Part shown: piece after piece, positions 18,734 through 28,045 of the stretch
Position numbering within the stretch: position 1 is the stretch's first letter
Layout: each line of letters opens with the position of its first letter
Assembly: GCF_014646075.1 (NCBI RefSeq)
Contig: NZ_BMMT01000012.1
Span: 120,723-184,722 of the forward strand
From: Saccharopolyspora thermophila
GTDB taxonomy: Bacteria; Actinomycetota; Actinomycetes; Mycobacteriales; Pseudonocardiaceae
DNA length: 64,000 nt
Direction of reading: 5' to 3'
Made by a program: the position numbers and the translations under genes
The notes under the pieces: generated by a model
The model's database searches: none
What the model was told of the DNA's origin: nothing
What the model saw: only the letters and a program-made list of their open reading frames with translations

Positions 18734-20107
18734 CTACTTCTCCGCCACGCACTTCTCGTACAGCCCGGGCAGTCGCCCCTCCGGGTCGTAGCGCTGCTTC
18801 AACCGCTCGTACGCGGGCCGGTTGTACCGCCGCCAGAACTCGTCCTCCTCGAAGTAGGAGTTGGAGTACAACGACTTGTGACCGTCCAGTTCGGACACCT
18901 TGCGTTCGATGGCGCGGTTGTGCCGGCCGGGAGCCTCACCCGGTCGCAGCGGCACCGTGGCCCAGAACCCGACGTTGACGTACAGCGTGTCGGGGTCCAT
19001 CGGGTACAGCGGCCAGCCCTTGCGGTCGCGCAGCCGCACCGGGCACAACCAGACCGGGCTGATGCCGGTTTGCCGGTGGAGGAACTCCAGGAACTCCGGC
19101 AGCCGGTCGACCGGGATCTCCACGTCCTGGATGACCGGTTCGTGCACGCCGCGGCCGCGCAGCACGGCCAGCCGGTCGGTCAGCGCGTGGCGGCGGTCCC
19201 AGGCCACGATGCGCCGGTACACGTCGGAGCGGCGGTACTTCTTCGGCCACAGCCGCCGCACCAGCGGGTGCTGGACGCCGAGCGCGCGGGAGCACCAGAA
19301 CCAGTCGGTGTCCCACCGCCACAGGTAGTCGTGAATGGTCAGGTAGTCGACCTGCCGCTGCCGCAGGGAGCGGTAGTAGATCCGCTGTCCGGTGTAGTCG
19401 CTGGCGAACGGAGCTTCGTCCACATAGGAGCCCAACGTGAGGTACTGCTCGCGGGCGTCGAACACCGTTCCGTCGAGGAAGTCCACGGGGTGACCGTCGA
19501 AGCTGCGGTCCCGGCAGATCTCGGCGATCGCGGCGGCACACTCCTGCGCCGAGCCGAACCGCACGTGGTGCAACCGGACGTACGGCCGCACCTGCTCGAG
19601 CTCGATCTCCAGCCGCAGCGCGTAGCCGAGCGTGCCGTAGGAGTTGGGGAAGCCGCGGAACAACTCGGCGTGTTCGCCGTCCGGCCGGGCCACCACCACC
19701 TGCCCGTCCCCGGTGAGGATCTCCAGCTCCCGCACGGATTCATGCGGCAGGCCGCTGCGGAACGAGGTGGCCTCGATGCCCAGCCCGGCGACCGCGCCGC
19801 CCAGCGTGATCGTCCGCAGCTGCGGCACCACCAGCGGGATGTGCCCGGACGGCAGCAGCGCGTCCACGATGCCCTCGTAGGTGGCCATGCCCTGCACATG
19901 GGCGCGGTGGTTGGCCGAATCCACTTCCAGCACCCGGTTGAACCGCCCCACGTCCAGCCCGGGACCGGTCGCCGGGGTGCGGAAGCGGAACAGGTTCGAG
20001 GTGGGTTTGGCCAGGCGCACCGGGGTACCGGCCGGGAGCCGCGCGTACTGCGCGGCCAGTGCGGTCACTTCGTCGGAATGCCTGTCCGCAGCGACTGATC
20101 CGGGCAT
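18734..20107 (-). CDS. tmsA: TmsA/BfaA-like FAD-binding oxidoreductase (10-methylene reductase)
   Basis: A 457-residue flavoprotein of the PCMH/VAO type. The FAD region runs from RLAKPTSNLFRFR through VDSANHRAHVQGMATYEG to ITLGGAVAGLGIEATSFRSG. The C-terminal part has the YPMDPDTLYVNVGFW and EDEFWRRYN blocks of the DHCR24-like branch. It is expected to reduce the 10-methylene lipid formed by the adjacent methyltransferase to the 10-methyl (tuberculostearic) form, with NADPH as donor. It is the first gene of the pair, so both are probably on one transcript. A third gene (tmsC) found beside them in some species is not present here. Confidence 0.82.
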   Translation of the reverse strand: MPGSVAADRHSDEVTALAAQYARLPAGTPVRLAKPTSNLFRFRTPATGPGLDVGRFNRVLEVDSANHRAHVQGMATYEGIVDALLPSGHIPLVVPQLRTITLGGAVAGLGIEATSFRSGLPHESVRELEILTGDGQVVVARPDGEHAELFRGFPNSYGTLGYALRLEIELEQVRPYVRLHHVRFGSAQECAAAIAEICRDRSFDGHPVDFLDGTVFDAREQYLTLGSYVDEAPFASDYTGQRIYYRSLRQRQVDYLTIHDYLWRWDTDWFWCSRALGVQHPLVRRLWPKKYRRSDVYRRIVAWDRRHALTDRLAVLRGRGVHEPVIQDVEIPVDRLPEFLEFLHRQTGISPVWLCPVRLRDRKGWPLYPMDPDTLYVNVGFWATVPLRPGEAPGRHNRAIERKVSELDGHKSLYSNSYFEEDEFWRRYNRPAYERLKQRYDPEGRLPGLYEKCVAEK

Positions 20108-20332
20108 GCACCGACTCTATTGCGGGGACGCGCCCGGGGCATCCCGCTCAACGGCGGACACCGACCGCCGCCGAGCGGACAAACCGGGACCAGACCGCAC
20201 CTCTGCGGTGTGGCGCGGATCGAGAAACCGCAGGTGACCGGCGCCCGCGTGCCCCATACCAGAGGAATTCGCCCGCTGCATCCAAGATCATCCCGATCAC
20301 ATCCCCGGATGGGTGAGCGGTGCGGTGCCCGC

Positions 20333-21319
20333 TCACGACGCCCGCCGCAGCGCCCACGCCCGCAGCCCGCGGAAGCCCTGCACCTTGGTCGGCCCGATCG
20401 AGATCAGCTGGTACTCCGGCCGCCCCCGCAGCGCCGCGGCCAGCTCCCGGTCCACCAGCACCGACGCCGGGCGGGCCACCGAGGTCAACCGGCTGGCGAT
20501 GTTGACCGTCGAGCCGTACACGTCACCGAAGCGGGCCAGCACCGGCCCCATCGCCAGCCCGATCCGCAGCGGCGGCAGCAGGTCGGTGCGGGCGATCTCC
20601 TCGTTGAGCGCCAACGCGATCTCGGCGGCCTCCGGCGCGGTGTCGGTGACGAACAGGACCTCGTCGCCCACGGTCTTCACGACGCGGCCCCGGTTCTCCG
20701 CGACCACCCGGGTCGCGACCTCCTCGAAGCCGTCGATCAACCGGGCCAGCTCCAGCTCGGTGAAGTCCCGGATCAGCCGGGTGTAGCCGACGATGTCCGC
20801 GAAGCCGATCACCTGCACCCGCTCGTCGGCGCCCGGGTCACGCTCGGTGAGCTCCCGCGCCGCGGTGGCCGCCAGGTGCCGCCGCCACACGTAGCCCTGC
20901 ATGCGCTCCATCACCGGCAGGATCACCTCGGCGACCTGCGCGGTGGTCTCGATGTCGACGGCGAACTTGTCGCCGAGCAGCGACCTGAAGATGCCGACCT
21001 GCCACTCGGCCAGCCGCGACATGGTCTGCGCCAACGAGCGCGCCACCGCCGACTCCAGCTCCGGCGGGATCACCTGCGCCGAGACCAGCTCCACCAGGGC
21101 ACGCAGGGCGGCGACGTCGGCGTCGGTGAACACCACCGCGTCGTCGTCGACGTGCGCGAAACCCATCGCCTGCCACAGCTGTTCGGCGCGGGCCACCGGG
21201 ACCTCGGCCGCCGCGGCGACCTGGGCCTTGGTGTAGCGCGGCGGGCCGCCGAGGATGGTCTCCTCGACCTCGTGGCCGCGCTGCGCGGGCTCATTTCGCG
21301 GTTCGAACAACGAGCACAT
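20333..21319 (-). CDS. Class III adenylate cyclase with N-terminal regulatory domain
   Basis: The 328-residue protein resembles the pH-sensing cyclase Rv1264 in layout: an N-terminal regulatory helical domain (about 20-150) and a C-terminal class III catalytic domain. The metal-binding aspartates appear in GFADIVGYT and KTVGDEVLF, where the lysine is the purine-selecting residue for ATP. The transition-state Asn/Arg pair is seen in GSTVNIASRL. All key residues are present, so it should be active as a dimer making cAMP. Its start overlaps the end of the universal stress protein gene by 29 bases, so the two are probably co-expressed. The direct stimulus cannot be read from the sequence. Confidence 0.88.
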   Translation of the reverse strand: MCSLFEPRNEPAQRGHEVEETILGGPPRYTKAQVAAAAEVPVARAEQLWQAMGFAHVDDDAVVFTDADVAALRALVELVSAQVIPPELESAVARSLAQTMSRLAEWQVGIFRSLLGDKFAVDIETTAQVAEVILPVMERMQGYVWRRHLAATAARELTERDPGADERVQVIGFADIVGYTRLIRDFTELELARLIDGFEEVATRVVAENRGRVVKTVGDEVLFVTDTAPEAAEIALALNEEIARTDLLPPLRIGLAMGPVLARFGDVYGSTVNIASRLTSVARPASVLVDRELAAALRGRPEYQLISIGPTKVQGFRGLRAWALRRAS

Positions 21320-21743
21320 CGCAGTCCGCTCGACGGGACACCTCGGAGGGCACCGACCCCAGGATGCGCCCCTTCAACGTGTTCAACCCCCGGCTACCCA
21401 CCACCAGCAGGTCGGCCGACTCCTGCTGCGCCGCCGACAGCAGCACCGGCACCGGCGCCCCCACCGAGGCGAAGGTGTCGACGGTCGCCACCCCCGCCGC
21501 GCGGGCGATGTCGGCGGCCTCCCGCAGGGTGTCCTCGGCCGGCGCCGAGCCGATCACCTGGAACGCCTCGTCGCCCAGCTGGTCCTGGGCGTGCTCGACC
21601 TCCCGCGCGCTGCTCGGGTAGTAGGCGCAGACGATCACCAGCCGGGCGGCGCAGACACCGGCGACCTCGGCGGCGCGGGCCACCGCGCGCAGCGAGGGCG
21701 CCGAGCCGTCGGTTCCGACGACGACGGTGCGGTAACTGGACAT
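21291..21743 (-). CDS. Universal stress protein (UspA family, ATP-binding type)
   Basis: The 150-residue single-domain protein starts TVVVGTDGSAPSLRAV and ends with VGSRGLNTLKGRILGSVPSEV, the G-x2-G-x9-G(S/T) nucleotide-binding signature of ATP-binding Usp proteins. It lies just upstream of, and overlaps, a cAMP-producing cyclase gene. Some mycobacterial Usp proteins bind cAMP, so a functional link is possible but is inference. Confidence 0.87.
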   Translation of the reverse strand: MSSYRTVVVGTDGSAPSLRAVARAAEVAGVCAARLVIVCAYYPSSAREVEHAQDQLGDEAFQVIGSAPAEDTLREAADIARAAGVATVDTFASVGAPVPVLLSAAQQESADLLVVGSRGLNTLKGRILGSVPSEVSRRADCDVLVVRTAK

Positions 21744-22065
21744 CGGACTCTCACTTCCGAGGCGGCGGACACCGGCGTGAACACTAACGATCGGGGGCCC
21801 GCGCGGTCACGCGTCGCTACCGGGCGCATCAGCGGTGTGAGCTGGATTGCCCTGTTCCCCACCGTGCTTGTGGGCTCGGCCAAACAGTTGCCAAAACTCT
21901 CATCCGAACCGACAAACAGCTGCGGCCGGGCGTCCGCGTAGGTTTCGCCGCAACGTGCAAACCCAGTGGTGATGCAGCACACGGACGACGTTGCGCGGGA
22001 CGTCCGACGAGCCGAAGCACCCCTGTACGTACCCTTTCGCGCAAGACGAAGCATCAGGAGAAGCC
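21744..22065. other. Intergenic region before the amino acid permease gene
   Basis: The 322-bp divergent region contains no convincing gene. A purine-rich AGGAGAAGCC at its right end is the ribosome site of the permease. The rest presumably carries the two divergent promoters; I see no clear riboswitch or operator. Confidence 0.4.
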
Positions 22066-23505
22066 GTGACCACACCACATCTCCAACCGGGGCGCGGGAT
22101 CTTCCGCCGCAAGCCGATCGAGCTGATCACCGAGGACGGCGAGACGGGCCTCAAGCGTTCCCTGGGCCTGTGGCAGCTCACCGCCATCGGCGTCGGCGGC
22201 ATCATCGGCGCCGGGATCTTCTCGCTGGCCGGTGCGGTGGCCAACGAGAAGGCCGGGCCGGCGGTGTTGATCTCGTTCCTCATCGCCGGCATCGCCAGCG
22301 CGGCGGCGGCCTTCTCCTACGCCGAGTTCGCCGGGATGATCCCCAAGGCCGGTTCGGCCTACACCTACGGCTACGCGGTACTCGGCGAAGTGGTGGGCTG
22401 GCTGATCGGCTGGGACCTGCTGCTGGAGTACACCGCGATCGTCGCGGTGGTGGCCATCGGCATCTCCGGCTACTTCAACGAGCTGCTCGGGTTCCTCGGC
22501 GTGGACCTGCCGGTGTGGATGCTGGGCGCCCCCGGTACCGAGGACGGCGCGGCCCCACCGGGCAGCTACAAGATCAACCTGTTCGCGGCGCTGCTGTGCC
22601 TGCTGATCGCCTTCGTCCTCAACCAGGGCATGAAGAGCGCGGCCCGCTTCGAGACGCTGCTGGTGTACCTGAAGGTCGGCGTGGTCCTGCTGGTGATCGT
22701 CGTCGGCGCCTTCCACATCAACGCCGGCAACTACAACCCCTTCTTCCCGTACGGCATCGGCGGTGCGTTCGCCGGGGCGGCGACGGTGTTCTTCGCGGTG
22801 TTCGGCTACGACGCGATGAGCACGGCGGCCGAGGAGTCCACCGACGCCCAGAAGCACATGCCCAAGGCGATCATCTACTCGCTGGCCATCTCGATGGTGC
22901 TCTACGTGCTGGCGTGCCTGGTGCTCACCGGCATGATCCCGTACCAGGAGATCAGCACCGAAAGCGCGTTCGCCAGCGCCTTCGCCGACGTGGGCCTGCC
23001 GGTGCTGGGTGCCATCATCGCGGTCGGCGCGATCCTGGGCATCCTGACCGTGCTGTTCACCTTCATGCTCGGCGTGACCCGCGTGGGGTTCGCGATGAGC
23101 CGCGACGGGCTGCTGCCGAAGTGGTTCGCCAAGACCCACCCGGTGCGTAAGGTGCCGTCGCGGTTCACCTGGCTGATCGGCGTCGCTTCGGCGCTGATCG
23201 CCGGGCTGCTGCCGATCGGCGAGGCAGCGGAGCTGACCAACATCGGCATCCTGCTGGCGTTCGTGATCGTCTGCGCCGCGGTGATCGTGCTTCGCTACCG
23301 ACGGCCGGAGCTGCCGCGCGGGTTCAGGTGCCCGGGTATGCCGATCGTGCCGATCATCGGCATCGTGTTCTCGATCTGGCTGGTGACCTTCCTGGCCACC
23401 GCGACCTGGGTGCGCTTCGGCGTCTGGTTCCTCATCGGCCTGGTGATCTACTTCGCCTACGGCTACCGCAACTCCAAGCTCAACCCGGACAGGGCAGGCG
23501 AATGA
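22066..23505 (+). CDS. APC-superfamily amino acid permease (cationic amino acid transporter type)
   Basis: This is a 479-residue protein with about twelve membrane segments. The first helix, LTAIGVGGIIGAGIFSLAG, carries the GxG(I/V)xGxGIF motif used for substrate binding in the APC superfamily, and GYDAMSTAAEES in the sixth helix region is typical of the CAT branch. It probably imports a cationic or other amino acid with protons. The GTG at 22066 follows AGGAGAAGCC. A strong hairpin follows the stop codon, so it is likely a one-gene transcript. The substrate is not known. Confidence 0.88.
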   Translation: MTTPHLQPGRGIFRRKPIELITEDGETGLKRSLGLWQLTAIGVGGIIGAGIFSLAGAVANEKAGPAVLISFLIAGIASAAAAFSYAEFAGMIPKAGSAYTYGYAVLGEVVGWLIGWDLLLEYTAIVAVVAIGISGYFNELLGFLGVDLPVWMLGAPGTEDGAAPPGSYKINLFAALLCLLIAFVLNQGMKSAARFETLLVYLKVGVVLLVIVVGAFHINAGNYNPFFPYGIGGAFAGAATVFFAVFGYDAMSTAAEESTDAQKHMPKAIIYSLAISMVLYVLACLVLTGMIPYQEISTESAFASAFADVGLPVLGAIIAVGAILGILTVLFTFMLGVTRVGFAMSRDGLLPKWFAKTHPVRKVPSRFTWLIGVASALIAGLLPIGEAAELTNIGILLAFVIVCAAVIVLRYRRPELPRGFRCPGMPIVPIIGIVFSIWLVTFLATATWVRFGVWFLIGLVIYFAYGYRNSKLNPDRAGE

Positions 23506-23523
23506 CCGGTTGAGACCGCGGGC

Positions 23524-23560
23524 GGAGGGCGTCTGGCGACCACGGTCGGGGACGCCCTCC
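23524..23560 (+). terminator. Hairpin after the permease gene
   Basis: A 10-bp stem, GGAGGGCGTC paired with GACGCCCTCC across a 17-base loop, starts 19 bases after the permease stop codon and is followed by GGTTT. This is a plausible intrinsic terminator. Confidence 0.6.
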
Positions 23561-23711
23561 GGTTTCCCGCGTGATCGTGTTCCGTGCGTCTCAGCGTGCA
23601 GTGGGTCACAGCGCACAGCCGACCCGGCGGCCTAATGTGCACCGAGTGTCGCTCGGGGGGAATCCCGGCGACGGCGGAGTTCCTGCTGGGCCTCAACGTC
23701 GAGGGGTGTCT

Positions 23712-24644
23712 GTGACGCGCGTTCGCGAACGTAGCCCGTATGTCGAGCTGCACCGCGCCCAGTGGCGGGAACTACGCGACTCCCTCCCGCTGCCGCTGAC
23801 CGAGGACGAACTCGTCGCCCTACGCGGGCTCGGCGATCCGGTGGACCTGGACGAGGTCGCCGACGTCTACCTGCCGCTGTCGCGGCTGATCAACCTCCAG
23901 GTGGCCGCGCGGCAGCAGTTGCACGCGACCACCACGACGTTCCTCGGCGAGGAGACCCGCGGCACCAGGGTGCCGTTCGTGATCGGCATCGCGGGCAGCG
24001 TCGCGGTCGGCAAGTCCACCACCGCGCGCATCCTGCGGACGCTGCTGGCCCGCTGGCCGGACCACCCGCGGGTGGACCTGGTGACCACCGACGGCTTTCT
24101 GTACCCGAAGGCGGAGCTGGTGCGCCGCGGTCTGATGCACCGCAAGGGCTTTCCCGAGAGTTATGACCGGCGGGCGCTGCTGCGCTTCGTCACCGAGGTC
24201 AAGTCCGGCGCGCCCGAGGTGGCCGCACCGGTGTACTCGCACGTCGCCTACGACATCCTGCCCGGCGAGCAGCACGTGGTGCGCCAACCGGACATCCTGA
24301 TCATCGAGGGGTTGAACGTCCTGCAACCGGGCCCGAGCCTGACGGTGTCGGACCTGTTCGACTTCTCCATCTACGTCGACGCGCACACCGACCACATCGC
24401 CCGCTGGTACGTGGACCGGTTCCTGGCGCTGCGCAGCACGGCGTTCGCGAACCCGAACTCGCACTTCCACCATTTCGCGCAGCTGTCCGACACCGAGGCC
24501 CGCGCCGAGGCGGAGCATTTGTGGCGCACGATCAACGAGCCGAACCTGGTGGAGAACATCCTGCCGACCCGGCCCCGGGCGACCCTGGTCCTGCGCAAGG
24601 ACGCGGACCACTCCATCAACCGGGTCCGCCTCCGCAAGCTCTGA
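23712..24644 (+). CDS. coaA: Type I pantothenate kinase
   Basis: CoaA phosphorylates pantothenate, the first and regulated step of coenzyme A synthesis. The 310-residue protein has the P-loop [12 protein letters not shown], the DGFLYP segment, YSHVAYDI and IIEGLNVLQ, all hallmarks of the bacterial type I enzyme. Length matches the family. The GTG at 23712 ([19 protein letters not shown]) was chosen because relatives begin here and GAGGGG lies upstream; the longer opening to the left is not conserved in character. It stands alone on the plus strand. Confidence 0.95.
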   Translation: MTRVRERSPYVELHRAQWRELRDSLPLPLTEDELVALRGLGDPVDLDEVADVYLPLSRLINLQVAARQQLHATTTTFLGEETRGTRVPFVIGIAGSVAVGKSTTARILRTLLARWPDHPRVDLVTTDGFLYPKAELVRRGLMHRKGFPESYDRRALLRFVTEVKSGAPEVAAPVYSHVAYDILPGEQHVVRQPDILIIEGLNVLQPGPSLTVSDLFDFSIYVDAHTDHIARWYVDRFLALRSTAFANPNSHFHHFAQLSDTEARAEAEHLWRTINEPNLVENILPTRPRATLVLRKDADHSINRVRLRKL

Positions 24645-24709
24645 CCGCGCGGCCGCACGAGCTGGTCGGAATCGTTCCGCGGAAGTCACCACCGTCATAT
24701 AGTGGTGAC

Positions 24710-25018
24710 ATGACGGCTGGGAGAGTGACTGTCTCTGACCTCATCCACCGCAGCGGCGAGGTGTTCGATCGCCTGCAGCACGAGCGGCGGCTGATCATCA
24801 CCCGCAACGGCAAGCTCGCGGGCGTCCTGACCGCGCCCGATCCGGATGAAATGCTCCTGGACGAATGGGCCGACCGAGGCGAACTGCCCTCGGACTGGAG
24901 AACTCGCCAACGCCGCCTCCGATCCTGGTTGCGCCACGCTCCCGCCCGGAGTGCCCCCACAGGCGAACCCGTCGGGTCGGCGGCGATCCTTGCCGACCGC
25001 GAGGAGACCGATCGGTGA
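24710..25018 (+). CDS. Phd/YefM-family antitoxin
   Basis: The 102-residue protein starts with the Phd/YefM fold (VTVSDLIHRSGEVFDRLQHERRLIITRNGKLAGVL), which binds DNA and its own promoter. The C-terminal half is rich in Arg, Trp and Asp and would wrap the toxin. The stop codon overlaps the start of the PIN-domain gene by 4 bases (GTGA at 25015-25018), the usual coupling of antitoxin and toxin genes. Antitoxin function is inferred from family and pairing. Confidence 0.82.
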   Translation: MTAGRVTVSDLIHRSGEVFDRLQHERRLIITRNGKLAGVLTAPDPDEMLLDEWADRGELPSDWRTRQRRLRSWLRHAPARSAPTGEPVGSAAILADREETDR

Positions 25019-25407
25019 TCTATCTGGATTCCTGCGCCGCCATCAAGCTGATCATCCCGGAACCCGAATCCGAAGCCCTGATCGAATGGTTGGAGTCGCA
25101 CGACGAACCGTTGATCTCGTCCAGGCTTCTTCGGGTCGAACTGCATCGTGCCCTGACGCGGCTCGCCGTAGCCAGCTCCGTGCGGAACGCCGCCGATGAG
25201 TTCCTGGACGGTCTGCTCCTTCGACCAGTGGACCCGGTCCTGGCGACGGCCGCGGCTTTCGACGGCACGCACCTGAGAAGTTTGGATGCGATTCACCTTG
25301 CCACCGCGCTGGACGCCCGCATCGCTTTGACTGCGTTCGTGACCTACGACAAGCGACTCGCTGACGCGGCGACCGAGGCGGAGCTTCCCGTCGAAGCACC
25401 GGCTTGA
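25015..25407 (+). CDS. PIN-domain ribonuclease toxin (VapC-like)
   Basis: The 130-residue protein has the four acidic PIN positions in order: Asp in IYLDSCAAIK (residue 5), Glu in RLLRVELHRAL, Asp in RSLDAIHLATAL and Asp in FVTYDKRLADAA. These bind the metal for RNA cleavage, so the toxin looks active. It starts at a GTG inside the antitoxin stop. Pairing of a PIN toxin with a Phd-type antitoxin is a common VapBC variant. The RNA target is unknown. Confidence 0.86.
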   Translation: MIYLDSCAAIKLIIPEPESEALIEWLESHDEPLISSRLLRVELHRALTRLAVASSVRNAADEFLDGLLLRPVDPVLATAAAFDGTHLRSLDAIHLATALDARIALTAFVTYDKRLADAATEAELPVEAPA

Positions 25408-25684
25408 TGAGCCGTCCGCACGGCTTGTCCGGCCCGTCGGGGGGCTGGGTGGGTCGGACAAGCCGCACGGCGTTTCCGCGATCCCGGGGACCGGCGCTTC
25501 GGGGGGAGAGGCGGTCACCGGCATCTGGACTCCCGGACGGGAGTGGTACCGAGCGTGCCGCATGCGCCGCGGCGGCGAACCCGTGCAAATACCCGCACCC
25601 CTACGTATCCCGCGTGCAAACCGCACGTCAGGACGTAGGTATTACCCTGACCGAGTGGCGCGCACCACATCACGTCGGCGACGG

Positions 25685-27988
25685 ATGGGCAACCTGCCCG
25701 CGGATGCGACGAGCTTCGTCGGGCGCCGACGGGAGCTCTCCGAGCTGAAGCGGTTGCAGGTCGAGCACCGGCTGATCACGCTCACCGGCCCGGGCGGGGT
25801 CGGCAAAACGCGCCTGGCGCTGCGGTTCGCCGCGGACGTGCGGCGCGCGTTTCACGACGAGGTCTGGTTCGTCGACCTCGCCGACCTGCGCGAGCCCGGG
25901 CTGGTCGCGGAGACCGTCGCCGACCGGCTCCAGCTGCGCGAGCAGTCCTGTCGCCCGGTCACCGACACCCTCGTGGACCGTCTCGCCGACGGTCCCGCGC
26001 TGCTCGTGCTGGACAACTGCGAGCACCTCGTCGACGCCTGCGCGGCGTTGGTCGGCACCCTGCTGCGGGCGTGCCCGGAACTGCGGGTCGTCGCCACCAG
26101 CAGGCAGTCGCTCGGCCTGGTCTGCGAGTGCACCTACGACGTGCGGCCGTTCCGGGTGCCCGACCCGGAGCAGATCAGCTCGCCGGCGTCGGTCGCGCAC
26201 TTCGACTCGGTGCGCCTGTTCCTGGACCGCGCCACCGCGGTGGTCCCGCGCTTCACCGTCGACAGCTGCAACTACCAGGCGCTGGCGCGGATCTGCCACG
26301 ACCTCGACGGCATGCCGCTCGCGATCGAGCTGGCCGTGGCCCGGCTGCGCACGCTGTCGCTGGAACAGCTCGCCGACCGGCTCGGCGAGCGCCACACCCT
26401 GCTGGCCAACGGCAGGCGCGGGATGCCACCGCGGCACCGGACGCTGCGGGCGCTGATCGACTGGAGCTACGAGCTGTGCTCCGAGGCGGAGCGGCGGGTG
26501 TGGGCGTGCGCGTCGGCGTTCTCCGGCACCTTCGACCTGGAGGCAATGGAGCACGTCGCGACGGGTGAGGTGCCGCGCGAGGACGTGCTCGCCCTCGTCG
26601 ACGCCCTGGTGGACAAGTCGATCCTGCTGCCGGAGCGCGCTCCCACCGGGATTCGCTACCGGATGCTGGACACCACCCGCCAGTACGGGGAGGAGAAGCT
26701 CGCCGCCGCGGGGCGGCAGGAGGCGGTGCGCCGCCGCCACCGCAGCTGGTACGCCCGCCTGGCCCTGGCGTTCGGCGCGCGGTGGATCGGCCCGGACGAG
26801 GCGAGGTGGAACGCCCGGCTGCGCGCGGACTACCCGAACCTGCGGCTGGCCCTGGACTTCTGCGCCCGCACGAACGGCGAGGCCGGTGCGGGTCTGCGCA
26901 TGGCCGTCCGGCTGGCCGACTACTGGACGCTGCGCGGGTCCCTCTCCGAAGGACGGATGTGGCTGAACCGGCTGCTCGACGGCGTGCCCGCGGTGTCGCG
27001 GGAGCGGCTGGCCGGGCTCGTGCTCAACGCCTGGTTCGCGGTGCACCAGGGCGAGCTGCCCGCCGCGCGGACGGCCCTGGCCGAGGCCGCCAACCTGGTC
27101 GCGGCAGTCGGCAGCGACGAGCAGAAGGGTTACCTGGCGCACGTGTCCGGGATGGCCGCCATGGTCGAAGCCGACCTGGACCGGGCCGTCGGGCTCTTCG
27201 GCGCGGCGCGCGAGCAGTTCCGCACCGCCGGGATTCTGCGCGGGGAGCTGTTCGCGCTGGTGATGCACGGGCTGGCGGTCGGCCACAACGGCGATCTGGC
27301 GCGGGGCCGGGAACTCCTCGACGCGTGCGTGGCGATGTCCGTCGGGATCGGTGACCTCTTCTGGCGGTCCCACGCGCTGTGGGCGCGCGCCTCCATCGAC
27401 GTGCGCGCGGGCGAGTCGGAGGCGGCGGAGCGGGCCTGCAAGCAGGCGCTGCGGCTGGAGCAGGTCCTGGAGGACCGGTCGGCCATGGCGTTCACCCTGG
27501 AGGTGCTGGCCTGGGTCACCGCGGACCAGGAGGAGCACTCCCGCGCGGCCACCCTGTTCGGCATCGCCGGTGGGATGTGGCGCGCGATCGGCGGTTCCCC
27601 GGAGCTCTACGCGACGCTCACCGACCTCCACCACGAACACCTCCACCGCAGCCGGGAAGCGCTCGGCGACAGCGGATTCGAGCAGGCGTTCAAGCACGGC
27701 CTGGAGCTGGCCACCGCGGAGGCGATCGACTTCGCCCTGGAAACGGCGCCCGCGTCGGTCGCGCAACCACGCGGGGACGGCGAGGTGCCGGTGCTGACGC
27801 GACGCGAGCTCGAGATCGCCGAACTCGTCGCCGAGGGGCTGACGAACCGGGACATCGCGACCCGCCTGGTGATCTCGCCGCGCACCGCGGAAGGCCACGT
27901 CGAGAAGATCCTGACCAAGCTGGGCTTTCACTCCCGAGCCCAGATCGCCGCCTGGATGACCAGCCACCGCGAATCCCTCCCCCGCTGA
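25685..27988 (+). CDS. NB-ARC-type ATPase with C-terminal LuxR helix-turn-helix (transcriptional regulator)
   Basis: A protein of about 767 residues. It opens with LPADATSFVGRRREL, then the Walker A LTGPGGVGKTRLALR (residues 34-48) and Walker B LLVLDNCEHLVD near residue 100. A winged-helix region follows, then a long alpha-helical TPR-like middle part. The last 65 residues form a LuxR-type HTH (LTRRELEIAELVAEGLTNRDIATRLVISPRTAEGHVEKI). Such regulators couple nucleotide binding and effector sensing to DNA binding. A GTG at 25655 is an alternative start. No obvious target operon adjoins; the PucR regulator converges on it. Confidence 0.86.
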   Translation: MGNLPADATSFVGRRRELSELKRLQVEHRLITLTGPGGVGKTRLALRFAADVRRAFHDEVWFVDLADLREPGLVAETVADRLQLREQSCRPVTDTLVDRLADGPALLVLDNCEHLVDACAALVGTLLRACPELRVVATSRQSLGLVCECTYDVRPFRVPDPEQISSPASVAHFDSVRLFLDRATAVVPRFTVDSCNYQALARICHDLDGMPLAIELAVARLRTLSLEQLADRLGERHTLLANGRRGMPPRHRTLRALIDWSYELCSEAERRVWACASAFSGTFDLEAMEHVATGEVPREDVLALVDALVDKSILLPERAPTGIRYRMLDTTRQYGEEKLAAAGRQEAVRRRHRSWYARLALAFGARWIGPDEARWNARLRADYPNLRLALDFCARTNGEAGAGLRMAVRLADYWTLRGSLSEGRMWLNRLLDGVPAVSRERLAGLVLNAWFAVHQGELPAARTALAEAANLVAAVGSDEQKGYLAHVSGMAAMVEADLDRAVGLFGAAREQFRTAGILRGELFALVMHGLAVGHNGDLARGRELLDACVAMSVGIGDLFWRSHALWARASIDVRAGESEAAERACKQALRLEQVLEDRSAMAFTLEVLAWVTADQEEHSRAATLFGIAGGMWRAIGGSPELYATLTDLHHEHLHRSREALGDSGFEQAFKHGLELATAEAIDFALETAPASVAQPRGDGEVPVLTRRELEIAELVAEGLTNRDIATRLVISPRTAEGHVEKILTKLGFHSRAQIAAWMTSHRESLPR

Positions 27989-28045
27989 GCCTGGTTCGCC
28001 GAAACAGCGGGCGACGCCTTCCCGGCGCGACCGACACGTCGGTGG

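Noticed and set aside
17540..20098. An 852-codon plus-strand frame across tmsB and tmsA
   Set aside because: It covers two real genes and their spacer in antisense and has no family features.
25670..27967. A 765-codon frame opposite the LuxR-type regulator
   Set aside because: Composition (Arg, Gln, Gly, Val) is that of an antisense shadow; the sense strand has Walker motifs and a LuxR HTH.
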